Assembly (NCBI GenBank): GCA_037892935.1
Contig: JAYXKI010000015.1
Span: forward strand, 372,001 to 436,000
Reading direction: 5' to 3'
From: Phlebopus portentosus
Taxonomy: Eukaryota > Basidiomycota > Agaricomycetes > Boletales > Boletinellaceae
Length of the DNA: 64,000 bases
In this document: in pieces, positions 11,481 through 22,875 of the stretch
Layout: the number at the start of each line of letters is the position of its first letter
How positions within the stretch are numbered: the stretch's first letter is position 1
Position numbers and translations under genes: made by a program
The notes under the pieces: generated by a model
What the model saw: only the letters and a program-made list of their open reading frames with translations
Database searches by the model: none
Told to the model about the DNA's origin: nothing

Positions 11481-13210
11481 ACCGGTTGAGCTTCACCTTA
11501 ATGCCCACGGGAGAGGCGTGGGTCAGTTTCCGCGAAGACATGGCTCCGAAACACTCAGTGACTCGCGGCTTTCGTCCACTTACATGCATCGGCGTCTTCG
11601 AGTCTTTGCATCATTCACCTGAAAACCTTCATCATTTAGCTCGCAGCAGAAAGAGCAGAAACGCGATCACGAGAGGAACTGCCTCAATGTTGCAGGGTGC
11701 AAATGACAAGAAGGGTCGTGTCATTATCACGAGACCTGTGGCGTGGGGAATCCTCAGTCCGTTTGAAAAAACCGTACGTACCCATTCAAGTCTGCCTTGT
11801 TGAACCACGAAATTGTCGATACGCCAAACTACGCCAAACGACGATATGGCTCAGAAAAATCAACCTCGAATTTTCGAACGAGGTTCTACGCAACCCCCAT
11901 CATCACTTGTGTCCAAAGTTCGACAGCTGGAAGAGAACCTGGACTCTTATATTTCAAAATAATTATACTGACAACGCGAATTTGCATCCTGTTGTTCAAT
12001 TGGTGCGGCGGTACGCTGCTTTGTATCCCTATCGATGAGTTCGATTGGCTCGACTCTGCGTGGCTAATTTCCTGTATTCAAAATGATTGTAACGGAAGAA
12101 TAGCCCGGCATGATACTTTTGCCCTATACCGATATGGCCTGGACTTGCATCGGACCTTCCTATATACTAGTGCAATAAAAGCGAGCCTCCACTAAACATC
12201 CAGCTTTTCGGATGCCCAAGTTCGTTGGTACCGAGAGGTGATGGTAGCTGAAATAGTGACGGCAAACCCGAATCCATAAGAAACGGTGTCGGGCGGGATT
12301 TAATCCTCAATGCGAAGCAGTGACGCACAAGAAGACCTGCTTTCGTGCTCGGCCAATATTAATGCAAGTGGAAAAGGAATAGGGATATGAATACGAGAAA
12401 GAGACGTGAAGATGATGATGTGACACGGTAGTATGTGATTGAAGCGTTAAGTAAGGAAGAGTGCAAAATAGAAGGTTTGGTTGTCGAACACTATCGATAT
12501 GAATCCGAGTGGGCAGGCAATCTGTGTGTTGATGCAATTTCCTTCGTTGCCGCCGTAGGGGAATACTTGAGTGGCTTGGGCCAGTCGTCGCAAAGGAAAG
12601 GGTCTTACTGATTGACGGTTTTCACCCGGCTGCACGCATATTGGCATCTTCGAGTCTCTACATCATTCACTTGAAAACCTTCGTTGATTCGACAGCATCC
12701 GGTACCATTCAGCCCGCAGCAGAAAGAGGTGATATGCGGTCACAAGAGCAACCGCTACCTCGTTATGCACGATGGAACGGCATATGGCCTTTACGCCAAT
12801 AAAAAATACCATATACTCCTGTTTGAAAATAAATATGCAAATACTTCAATTGGTCGTTATTACAAGTACAAACACAAAGAAATATGATGCATTCTTCAGA
12901 CTATAGAGTATAGTATTTCTTTGCAAGCCAGAAGCATTCCTGGCAAAAAACGAGTTTGCGGGTTGTGCTCAGTCCTCTCTTGCCTTACCAGTGCTGAGGA
13001 GTGGGTCAGACTCACCAGCAGAATCCCAGATGACCACATCTCGAAGTTTGGGTTTCGCTGGAGTCTCGGACAACTCGGAGAACGAAGACGCAGTTTGTAA
13101 ACCGGAGGACCAGGTGTTCAAGTTCCTGGGTTGACGAAGCATTGTGAGATTAGGCCTGGAAGAGAAGTCGGTAAAGTGTCGGAGTAATCGAGCTGAGGCC
13201 TCTTCGGTTT
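10052..13210. other. Gene-poor region with degenerate copies of duplicated flank
   Basis: The left part is the 5' flank of paralogue B. Two further stretches resemble each other and the 7380-7560 flank: about 11580-11760 and about 12630-12770 (shared words such as TCTTCGAGTCT and GCAGAAAGAG). These look like decayed extra copies. At 12969-13170 on the minus strand there is an open frame of about 60 codons that ends in a stop at 12969. It could be an extra C-terminal exon of the CRN gene to the right, reached through a weak donor near 13258. No other gene is supported. Confidence 0.4.
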
Positions 13211-15779
13211 TTAACCTGTATCATTCGTACAACTTCCTTTTGGCCTGTCTGCAAACACAAGAGCACCGAGTAGCCGCCCGGACGACCAGAAATCCGGTTC
13301 TTCATCCACCAGCTCATGCAACAGCGGCCGGCGTCTTGGGTCGGGATCCAGAAGTAGGCTGGTGAGTAAGTTGATCGCTCTGTCGTTCGTTCTTCCAAAG
13401 TAACGAAGGACTGCCCCACAAGACCAAAGGTCTGCTCGGATAGGGTTGAATGGAAGTAAAGGTACCTTTTCATCGTGAACGATCTCGGGGGCACTCCACC
13501 CGGGAGTCCCACAGGATATCTCAACCATCTCGTCTATATCCCTACACCTGACGGCGATATCAAAGTCGATAATGTAAAGGCGGCTTAATGCTCTGTCCCA
13601 GACAAGGTTATCGGGCTTGATGTCTAGATGCGCGATCTTGTGCCTGTGAAGAAAGGCAACTCCTTCAATAAGTTGGCGGCTGAGTGGCATCGATTTGTGA
13701 TCAAGAATGTCCGGGAACAGACTCAAAATGGGGGTCTTTTTCGGGAGGATCAACAAAAGACCCGCAGCTGATTTCAGAGTCTCGACTAGCGGTATCACGT
13801 GATTAAGTGAAGAACATGCCGTGTTGAGTTGCTTGAGGAACGAAAGCTCGTTGGAAAATCCGCCAAGGACCAATTTTGCGATGACTCGCTCTCCTTTAGA
13901 GCTTGTTGCCTGTACAACATGATTTGGTAGCTAGTAATTATTAGCGCGCGTAATATTGAGCATGGGCTGCCGTCACATACCCTTGCCCACGGCACCAGAT
14001 CTGAATCATAATTGATAGATTGTACTCTGAAGTTCGCCTTCTGAAGAGCATCCACGATGCCCTCTCGCTCCCTGTCTTGATCATTTCTCTGTTCCTGATC
14101 CTCCCGATCTTCGCCAGTCCTTGGTCGCTTCACGCCCTTGGGTGCTTGGTTGCCATCGTTCCTCTTGTTATACAGCCTCTTCATGCCTGCTTTCTTGGCG
14201 ACTTCGTCCATAGCCAGGATGTCGGCACTCCTTTTTCCAACATTACATTCCTCAGTATGTTTTGCGTAATTGTAGAATTCGAACAGGAATGTCGTCAAAT
14301 CTACAATGTCGGTTATGACGTAGGTCTTATCATTGAAACAAACCTAGACGTCCAGTATTGATGGTGAGGCGGGGGCGGCATGACATCAGACGCACCTTGT
14401 CCTGATCGTTGACGTAGCAGAATATGCGAATTACTTTCCACTGACTGTCAAAAAATGCGCCCATGAGGAAAAAGTTGTGCTCTTCGGAATAGGTTTCTCC
14501 GCGGAGCGCAAGCCCAAGGCGTAGCGAGCATGCCAATTGGACACGTAGTCTGTATATATCTTTCTGGTTGGACTTTGAGTCAATCTCAGCAAGGAAATAA
14601 GGAAACGAGTCCTTCAACAAGGCAAAATCAGGACGAATATGATATGTGCATGATCTCTCCTCCCCGTCATTAGATATTGCCTTCGCAATCAGAGGGAATG
14701 GGAGCGATCGCTCACTGCAGTGCAAGTCATGAGAGATGGATACAGGGGCAAACTCAAACGCTTACCAAATGTAATCTTGTACTACTTTCATTTCCCAGTA
14801 ATTCCTGAACTTGTCGAGTATCAGCAGCCAAACTGCGATCCGTGAGAACTCAGGGATAAGTGGACCTAATCGACAAGTCATGGCTATTCCTTGGCCGAAA
14901 TGGCCAAGCTCATAGCCCTCCTCCGAATATCCGATCGCATCATTTCCTGAGTTGTCTATCATATCAGCGATCGTCGTGCGATGAGCCACATTCTCTACAA
15001 AATACTGCATCGTGGTCCTTAACCTACGAACAAGTCATCAATGACAAACAGAATCAGTGAGTTTCGGAAAGGGAGTGGCACAAACCAGGATTTCAATTTC
15101 GGTCCCGGTGGACACCTCCGAACGGTGACTACGTTAACGATAAATTGCTCGCAGATGGGGATCTCATTGTATCGATTTAGCCGCATCACGGTCGACCAAG
15201 TTGCGCCCCCGGAAGACTCGACAGCGACCAGAAACGTGGTGTGCCCGAAAAGCTGGGACATGTTCGGATCAAGAGCAAGAGCACGAGCGTGTCGTTCGAG
15301 CTCTGAAGGAACAACTATTGGATCAAATTTACCGGTCAGTCCAGGAGTCCACATTGTCGAGAGGTAGACTTTAAGCTTCATCTTGAAAATAAGAAGAAGC
15401 ACGACGCACCGGGAACTTGTATCAGCAGAACCTCACCGTCGGAGAGGCCGAGTGACGTTATCTCTTGTCCGGGGTCAAGCTCTTCGGTCTTGGTCTCGTC
15501 AATGAGGTCGACGTTACTCAAATTCTTCTCCATTTGTGCCCTGTTCACCTCTGCGAGCAGTTTTGGGTTCATGCATCTCCATACGGTGAGCATTACGCGA
15601 TTGACGTGCCCGAGGGCAACTGGTCGCACTTCCTTGATCTTCGTCTTCAAATCGTCGACGTACGCATCATGGGGGACTTTGACGGAAAATACGTCTCCAA
15701 AGGCAGCCTTCTTCTCGTGGTCGATAAGGAGGCACCACACTCTGAGATCCGTCATGCTGACCGTCGAGGCTAGTGGCAT
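13211..15779 (-). CDS. Crinkler (CRN) family protein: Ubl header, nuclease-like domain, protein kinase
   Basis: The model is complement(join(13211..13909,13981..14343,14396..14714,14766..15023,15086..15368,15410..15779)); all phases agree and it gives 763 codons plus stop. Residues about 9-123 form the CRN N-terminal ubiquitin-like header (starts MTDLRVWCLLID, ends GEVLLIQVP). Residues about 330-350 carry a PD-(D/E)xK-like pair, RPDF then AEIDSKS, as in the restriction-endonuclease-fold domain of CRN proteins. A Lys/Arg-rich linker (about 440-500) could be a nuclear signal. Residues about 540-760 form a kinase domain with VIAK lysine, HLDIKPDNL catalytic loop near 625, a DFD in place of DFG near 647, and SAPE near 672. 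Proteins with this make-up are proposed effectors, or endogenous genome-defence or conflict proteins, acting in nuclei. No secretion signal is visible. The 3' end could extend to 12969. Confidence 0.88.
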
Positions 15780-18238
15780 TGGTGGCTAGCTCTGCGCAGG
15801 ATTCAAATACTAAGATCGGCAGCAGAATTACATAATTTTATCCCACCCTGCATCGACTTCGTTTCCCAACGGCAGAACCTCAGTGCTGGTGCTTTGAGCC
15901 ACCTTCTGAAATAGCTTTCGGACACGAGGAAAATAAAAGGTTAAGTGATTGAAATGAAATGCGGACGAATATGGAGACGTACTAAGTATCAGCAGGAGGA
16001 GGATAGTTTCCGTGAGCTTGCTCTGACATCTGCGCTGAAGTGGACATTGTTTATGGACCACCTCAGTCGTGTCCTATATCTCGCCGCGATGACATCATAC
16101 CGCTTTCAGCCCTAGCTTGTAGATTGAGCCCAAACAGTAAATCCAAAATCAAATATGCGTATTATTGGGAATAATCATCAGGCTATATATAGGCAGCAAC
16201 GTTGGGCGTGGATGTGTCGCAAAGCCTCTCTGTCTTCAGTATGCATATTCTGCGTTATGCATTATGACATCCTTGACTAGTACACCAACTCGATGGACAG
16301 AAGAATACAACATAGCGCAGGATGCGAGATTGGTTCTTCGATCTCCTTGCCGGTCCCACTCGCATATAAACACAAACATCCGTATAAGCAATTATTAGCC
16401 CCCACCGAGACCATTCGGTACAGTTTGAGGTCCAAGGAGAAGAGCTAGCAGGTGAATGGTTTCAATTCAGTACCTTGCGATTTGGAAGCTTAACAGCAAA
16501 TGCCGGCGAGACCGCAAAAATGGACAATTACCGACTACTTTGCAGAGACAGTGGTATTGCATTAGATGGCCAGGGTGGCGATTAGGGTTAGTCTATCCAC
16601 CTGGCTTCGTCGATGGTAATGCCTAAATCTTGAGAATTTATGCCGGGAGACCTAGAGACGATTGCTTAGAGACGGTCGAAGAGAAGGATCAGCTTCTCAT
16701 AATGCCGTTCTGCAAATTGCAGGCCGAGGACATAATTGCGAACGGTTTTCAAAGACTGTCAACTTCTACAGGCCCAGCGACTAGCAGCGATGCACTCACC
16801 TGTTCACCGTCACACTGCTCGTCTTGGGAAACTCCAGGCGACGACAGGTTCACCATTGGCACTGGAAAGAAGCACTGCCGAGCATCGCGATGTTCGTCAG
16901 CTCCTCTAGAGTCTAGAATTATATGCGTAAAGTCTGTTATTTGAAAGCCTCGAATGCGGTGCACTGAAACGCATGCATCCCAGTAAATGCTGTAAACCAC
17001 GAAGAGTAAAGCTGATACGGAACGTAGGGATATGTCCGAAAGGCCAGAAATACTTTTCCGTCGGGTGTCCAGAAGGTTATTCTGCCTCGACGTTTCGTGG
17101 CCTCGTCATAACTGCACGACTGGATCAAGGTTTTTGTCCCATTCTACAGTACAGCCTTCCATATCCTAGGACAGCTTACCAGTTTTGTACTTCAGGCCTA
17201 AGCGTTGGCCATGAACAGGAGACTGACTCGTTCAGCTCAGGGGACAAACTCCGATGTCCGGCGTCGTGCTCCTATCCCTCTGCCCAATTAGGATTTATTA
17301 GACGGTAATTGTTGCTTCCTTTGTTGCGACTTCAGACTGACTCGATTCAAAAAGGTTTCGTGCTCTCTTCACCCATGAAAGTGAGGACCGCGGTCCGCCT
17401 TCAGACTGAGAAGTTGATCTGTGATTGCTATGCGTAGTCCATAGGTGCTAAGGTGTTGCCGGCCCTTTGAGGCGGGCATTTCAGCAGACGAAGTATTTCT
17501 TTTACAATGGGTGTACTGATAGTGGCTCGTTAATGTGCGGAAGTACGTAATTTGACCATCAAAGTCGATGGTCGCAACTGCCATCTGTGGGCTAGGGAAT
17601 GTCTCACTCTCGTTTCATTCACGGACAGAAAGAAAAATCGTTTGTACCTTTCTTGGGTCCCTTAACCTCTGGAATTAATTCAGGAGTCATGGAATTTGTC
17701 CGCCGATGGAACACAAACAAAACGTATGACCAATCAAATAAACATGTTTTCATGATCGCCACTGCGAACCCAACCTCTGAGTGAAAAACAGAAAAAAGAG
17801 AGTATCTCCGTTGAATATCTTACTATCGAAAGCAACAGTATGTCAGTTGACGGCGCTCCGTGGCAGAGACTCGAGTAGCCTTGGGCCAGGAAGGACGCGT
17901 CAGTCTTAATCGCATTTCGCCTCAGCTGCTACGGTACAGCACCGCCTCTTCAGAGAAAACAAGGCTGACCATTTTCGGAAACCCAAATATCAGCATTCAG
18001 AAAGTCATAACAACCGAAAATGGTAAGTGATCATAAAGAAATAGGGAAAACAATAGAAGTCCGTCGCGCGCGCGAGCCTCGGATGCTTTAGGCCACACGA
18101 CACAAATAGAACCAAACACCTCTTTGGTGCCCGTTTTAAACGCGCTCGCTGGGCGCTAGAGGACCTCAGCAACTCTCTCTGCTACCTCTATCATCCCCCC
18201 TGCTGAAGCAGTTAACCTCTGTCGAAATTCCCACCAGC
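15780..18238. other. Gene-poor region
   Basis: Nothing firm is seen. At 15830-16055 on the minus strand there is a short frame starting MSTSAQMSEQ with a possible GTACGT donor, but it does not continue into a recognisable protein. Minus-strand fragments at 16749-17128 and 17369-17584 are open for 60-80 codons each and could be remnants of one decayed gene, but no family is recognised. The tract at 18000-18238 is the likely promoter and 5' UTR of the next gene. Confidence 0.35.
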
Positions 18239-19748
18239 ATGCCATACGACTACGACTCTGACTATTACGCATCCGCCTTCGGCAACTCGTACGCATACGG
18301 GTCCTTTGAAGGCGAGTATTCGACGGCCGACACGACCAACTTCAACTACTCCGCAAGTGGAGTACCTATAGGCGGGTACGCTGGTGCCTACGGCGGCACC
18401 GCTGAAGACTCTTATAATTATGACGCCTCAGTGAGCACGCTTCTACCCTCCTCCAAACAAGAGGTTCTGACCGACTTCAAAGAGTGCTGGACCAAGTACA
18501 GCCGGTGGCTTGGCCAATGGTATGGCCAACAACGCAGGCCACGGGGTCTCGACGTTCACGGGAGCACCTTTCCTTCACCCTCCCTCATATGGCACAGGAG
18601 TGCCTGCATTCCATGACGACAAACTTGATTACGGACAGACGGATCCAAATTTTGACCCTTGTCGATACGCTCGCTCGCCTGAGGACTCATCGTCCGCATC
18701 GGGTGATTCGTCGATTGTTAACTGGCCGAATGATCATATGCCCCAGCAATTTGGATCATTCCCAGCGGCCCAGGGACCTGTCTTCAGTACGGAACAGTCT
18801 TTCCCGTCTCTTTTCCACGAAACGTACCTGCAGACTCGACCACACGGGTTCGATGCCTCGACGTCTACTTCCGCTTACTACCTCTCCGCGGGGTTACCCG
18901 CCACCGCTTCTACGATGCCATCTTCGGCTCCTGCGCCAGAAATATCGCATGGACCGACCGACCCTGCGCATGCAGATGCGAATTTTAGCAACTCGATACC
19001 CTTAGGTATCAACTCTTTCGCTGCGTCAGCTAATACTTTGTCTGCGCTTCCCCTGCCAGGCATAAGTAATAAGCCACCCCAAGACATGAGTCTTGACTCA
19101 TGTCGAGATTTACACATGATTGTAAATCCGAACATAACCCAAGAGACACAACAAGTACAACCGCCAGTCAGTAGAATCAACCCCGACATTCATGCGTGCA
19201 TGCTCCTCGGTGAACCCAACACCGACGCTGCACGTTCACCCACGGCCGTAAATACGGCTCCTTCAGGCCTCAACTTCGCGCCTTCAAACATGCCCGCGAC
19301 GACGACTTCAGCGTCGCAAGGGAAAAAGAGGCGTGCCGGACCTCAGATCCGAGAGAGACCTTTCAAAGCAAAGCCGGTCTCTCCGGAAGCGAAATATCGC
19401 TGCTACTACTGTGGCCATTCATCAAGACTTTTGAAAGACCACGAGCGCCATGAGTGGCGACATAAGAGAACGGCGAAGGACGGATGGTTTTGCCCAGGCT
19501 TGACGAGCCCTTGGCCCGATTCGTGTACGTGCCCGGTACTCGGGTACACCCGAAAAGATTTGCTTCTAAGGCATCTCAGGAGTCAGGGCTCTGGGAACCC
19601 CTGTTACGAGGCGGCAATAGAGATGGGCTGGGCTCCAGGAAAGAGAGGGAGCAGCAAAGTATTTAATGGCTATAAGCCTGAAGAAAGTCGTCATACTCTG
19701 CATCCTGATACCCGATTTCTTGTAGAACAAGTCCCAGCATACCTTTAA
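18239..19748 (+). CDS. Zinc-finger-like protein with Tyr/Gly-rich N-terminus
   Basis: The model is join(18239..18430,18483..19748), one 52-nt intron (GTGAGC..CAAAG, phase 0) and 485 codons plus stop. The N-terminus is rich in Tyr, Asp, Gly and Ser and the centre is low-complexity Ser/Pro/Thr, all probably disordered. A basic stretch (GKKRRAGPQIRERP) precedes a C-terminal Cys/His module at about residues 385-460: C-x2-C-x9-H with further His (CYYCG...HERHEWRH), then a Cys-rich loop and a last H-x-R-H region. This is the layout of many Agaricomycete C2H2-type proteins of unknown target, so a nuclear regulatory role is inferred. It is not clearly a homologue of the pair at 4-10 kb, although the layout is similar. 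Confidence 0.78.
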
Positions 19749-21453
19749 TATAGTGATACACTTTTCGTACTTTCGTGGTAACTTTCAGAGCAGAGCGTTG
19801 AGAACGAAGTACCAGAGGATCCGGTGCTTCGGGGAGAAACAAGGATAAAGCCGATGGTAGACTTACAAAGATAATGCACGAAGGCACGTTTGAATCGGTA
19901 TGCCCGTGCATTCGGTATTTGAACAAGATGAGGAAGCGCCAAAATTGTAAGAACTGTACATGATCAAGTGCGTGAGACATCATAGCCACATCCGGTGACC
20001 GAGTTGTGTTAGCTAATCCGCTACTCTGCTTAAACCACAGATTCGATTCGGTAATTCAAATACTAATAGAATCGTATTTCAACATACCCAGAGCACGGGC
20101 CTCAAGTTCGACTATCCGTCCGTTCCAGATATTTTATTATTGAAAATGCATGTGACGATCTTTAAAACCCGGGGCATACTCAATTGCTTGTATAATTGGG
20201 CCTGGTGTAGTGACACTGCAATTTAAACAGTGGAAGAGATACGTTCGTGCATCCATTTGTGCACTTTGGGACGAGCCACGATGGCTCTGAGGCCCAGGTA
20301 CATCGAAAAAATTATCAGAGAAGGAACAAAGGAATGGAACGATCCGGCGCGTGCAGCAATTCCTTAGGAGTCACAATTCAGAAAAGATGGACTTACGTGA
20401 ATATGTCTGTAGTAGAAGGAGGACAAGGTGCTTGTGGAATAGAAGATAAGCAAGAGACATGGAAAAGAGGAGCAAACAAGGTATGGAGGCTCAGTCCAGG
20501 CGTGCTCGTCCTTTATATGCCATTGAGCCACTCTGTCCGACTATCAGGACGATGCAAGTAACCGCGTCGCTTCGGGCGACCAAGAACAAAAAATGTTGCC
20601 TCCTTATTTGTATGAATGCAATAATGACAGTCTCTGCAAAGGCACTTCCGCCGGTGAAATGACTGTCACCTTGTTCCCGACTCTGCTCCATTACCAGCCC
20701 AAAGTGAGAGTTGATCCAGAACGGGCCATACACATTTGATGCATATAGAAGCAAGATCTCCAATGATTGGACCAGAGAGTATGTACAAGGACATGCGGAT
20801 TGCGAGAAACCCCTTCCGATACAGCAGTATCGTCAGCGAACAGGGATTTTCAGTGAGCTAGTCCGAGAATCACGCCGGCTGGCCATCACCCACCGACTCA
20901 AGAAAATCTCTCGGTCAACTTGCTTAAAAAGCTTAAGCCCTTGAACGATGTTAGTCATGACAGCAAGCATGTAAATCCCCTTTTGAAAAGGGTAGGATCA
21001 GTGATGGTGCTGGCAAGGTACGTACGTACGAGAGCCGTGCTGGAGGCTGAAAGATAGTAAGATACAACCGCACTTTGCCCGTTTCTGAGACTCAGAAGGC
21101 GCTTTAGTCCCCGCACCTTCAGACGAGAGGGAATGGCAAAGCAAGGTAAGCCATTCAACTGTTGTCGGTGAACCAATATCTGTGCGATGTCATGATCCTC
21201 TCTCGCGGAGCCAGGTTTTTTTAGAGCCGGTTCTTGGGTAAAGATTGCGCAAGGTATTAAAATTCTCAGAAGATTTCCTACGTCTACAAAATACTGAGGT
21301 AGTGGGTATCAGACGCAGTAGGCATAATAATGGAGCCGTGAATGAAATGACATGGGACCGTGATGCGATTCTAACCGTAGTGACTCCAGCCGCCATGTAT
21401 GTAATAAACGACAGAAACAAGACAACAGAAAAAAGCAAGCAACACATACTCGA
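19749..21453. other. Intergenic region without recognised gene
   Basis: Only short unconvincing frames occur on both strands. A potential 3' UTR of the zinc-finger-like gene lies on the left and the 3' flank of the DUF4112 gene on the right. I see no repeat or RNA gene here. Confidence 0.45.
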
Positions 21454-22209
21454 TTATGTCTTGTTTTTCTTGTCCGCCTCCGCATCCTCGGCCATCCCTG
21501 CTCCAGGCTTGACATCCTCCAAATCCTCCTTCGGCATCCTCTTTCCCTTCCGCTTTCCTCGTCCTTCTCTATCACCCTCTCCTTGAGCTTTCTGGCTTTT
21601 CAAAAATTCCTCCCCTCGAATACGAAGGAACTCTTCCAGGAGGACGGCGTTGCGCGAGTTAGCTTTAAATACTGCTACACCCACGTCTCCGACGAACGGG
21701 ACGAGACCCACTCCTGCCGAGAAGGCGTTATTAAGGAGCATGCGGCGCAAAAGCCAGCCGGGGATCCTATGATAAGTACATGTTAGTATTATGAAAAAGG
21801 ATATAACCGAAGATGCACGAACTCAGCTTGCTTCGCCTTCCGAACAACCAATGTGTAATTCAACACCGCATCGGCAACATCTCCAACACCGGGTATGATC
21901 CCGATGACGAAAGTCCATCCAAATCGCATACCGCAAATTCGAAAGCCCTTGTCAAGTCTGTGAGCACGGTTCTTGACTTTGCGGAGGACCTTGGCATCGC
22001 GCTTCGAAAGTCCCGGCGGCAGTTCGCGCTGCATTCGACTCTACGTCAGCATTGAGATCACTTGAATGAAGATTAAAGCGTACTTTGCGCTTGTGCGTCT
22101 TCCCATTCTCGTCAACCCATGTCTCCCAGATGGGGTCGGCAGGCTCGTATTGCTTTAAATGTTTCTCAAAGATCTGAAGACCAGCTTTGGTGAGGATCTT
22201 CGAGGACAT
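21454..22209 (-). CDS. DUF4112 family protein
   Basis: The model is complement(join(21454..21766,21823..22040,22084..22209)), 218 codons plus stop with matching phases. The exon 2 donor is an unusual GTTCGT, chosen because it rebuilds the family-like junction AKQAEIPGWLLRRM. The core (residues about 70-165) has the DUF4112 pattern: a positively charged start, then hydrophobic repeats with GIIPGVGDVADA and GLVPFVGDVGVAVFKANSRNA, which probably insert in or lie along a membrane. The C-terminus is a charged Lys/Glu-rich tail. The biochemical function of DUF4112 is not known. The gene is transcribed away from the hydrolase gene across a 666-bp gap. Confidence 0.88.
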
Positions 22210-22875
22210 TTTCTATGGGATAGTAGGTGAGAATGGTTTAAGGAGGGAGGAGCTATGGAGGAGGTGGTCGCTGCTGCGGGATGCGAGCTTTTGTATTCGA
22301 CGCATGGCAGTGGTGCGGTCGGGGCATTATGATTATCGACGACGTCAGTCACGCTATTTCTGTATTTCACAGCCTTGTGACAGAAATGTGACCGTCGCGT
22401 CTCCTTTCGGGCACAGCCATGTCGCCGGCCCAGCACAGCTCTCAATTGTCTCTCTGGAGCCTGGACTGACCGTCGTCACCTGCTTTCCTACTTGCGGTCT
22501 GAGGCTCGCCATGGTCGGGCTTCCTCTTCAAACGATGATGCATTGTAGAGCAGATGGAATTCTGGTCAATTTACAATCGTCTGCCATTTGCTTGTTGTTG
22601 GAGGTGACGATGTACTCGGAGATAAGAGGGCATACCACTCATGTCGGCTGACCCGGTGACAGATGCATATCATCCATCTCGTGCTATTCACGGTAGCTCA
22701 GATCAGGAGGTAGGAAGAAAGATGAGTGCTACATCAACGATGCGGGTGTGAGAAACGTCGTGCGTGTGATAGTCCGGCGAAGACTGACTGAAAGGGGGTA
22801 TTACAACGACCGTTGCAATCAACTACATAGTTCACGGACGTCTTCCTCGACGACTGACCTATCTCTGTCCCCGAC
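22210..22875. promoter_or_regulatory. Divergent intergenic promoter region
   Basis: This 666-bp gap separates the start codons of the minus-strand DUF4112 gene (22209) and the plus-strand hydrolase gene (22876), so both promoters must lie in it. No specific operator was identified. A plus-strand frame across 22187-22651 is considered a chance reading. Confidence 0.5.

Noticed and set aside
18484..19005. 173-codon plus-strand frame overlapping the zinc-finger-like gene
   Set aside because: Out-of-frame shadow (Arg/Leu-rich) of exon 2 of the gene at 18239-19748.
21309..21575. Minus-strand frame starting MIEKDEESGRERG
   Set aside because: Wrong register over the charged tail exon of the DUF4112 gene.
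22187..22651. 154-codon plus-strand frame in the divergent promoter
   Set aside because: No domain and no conserved features. Its position covers the start of the DUF4112 gene on the other strand.
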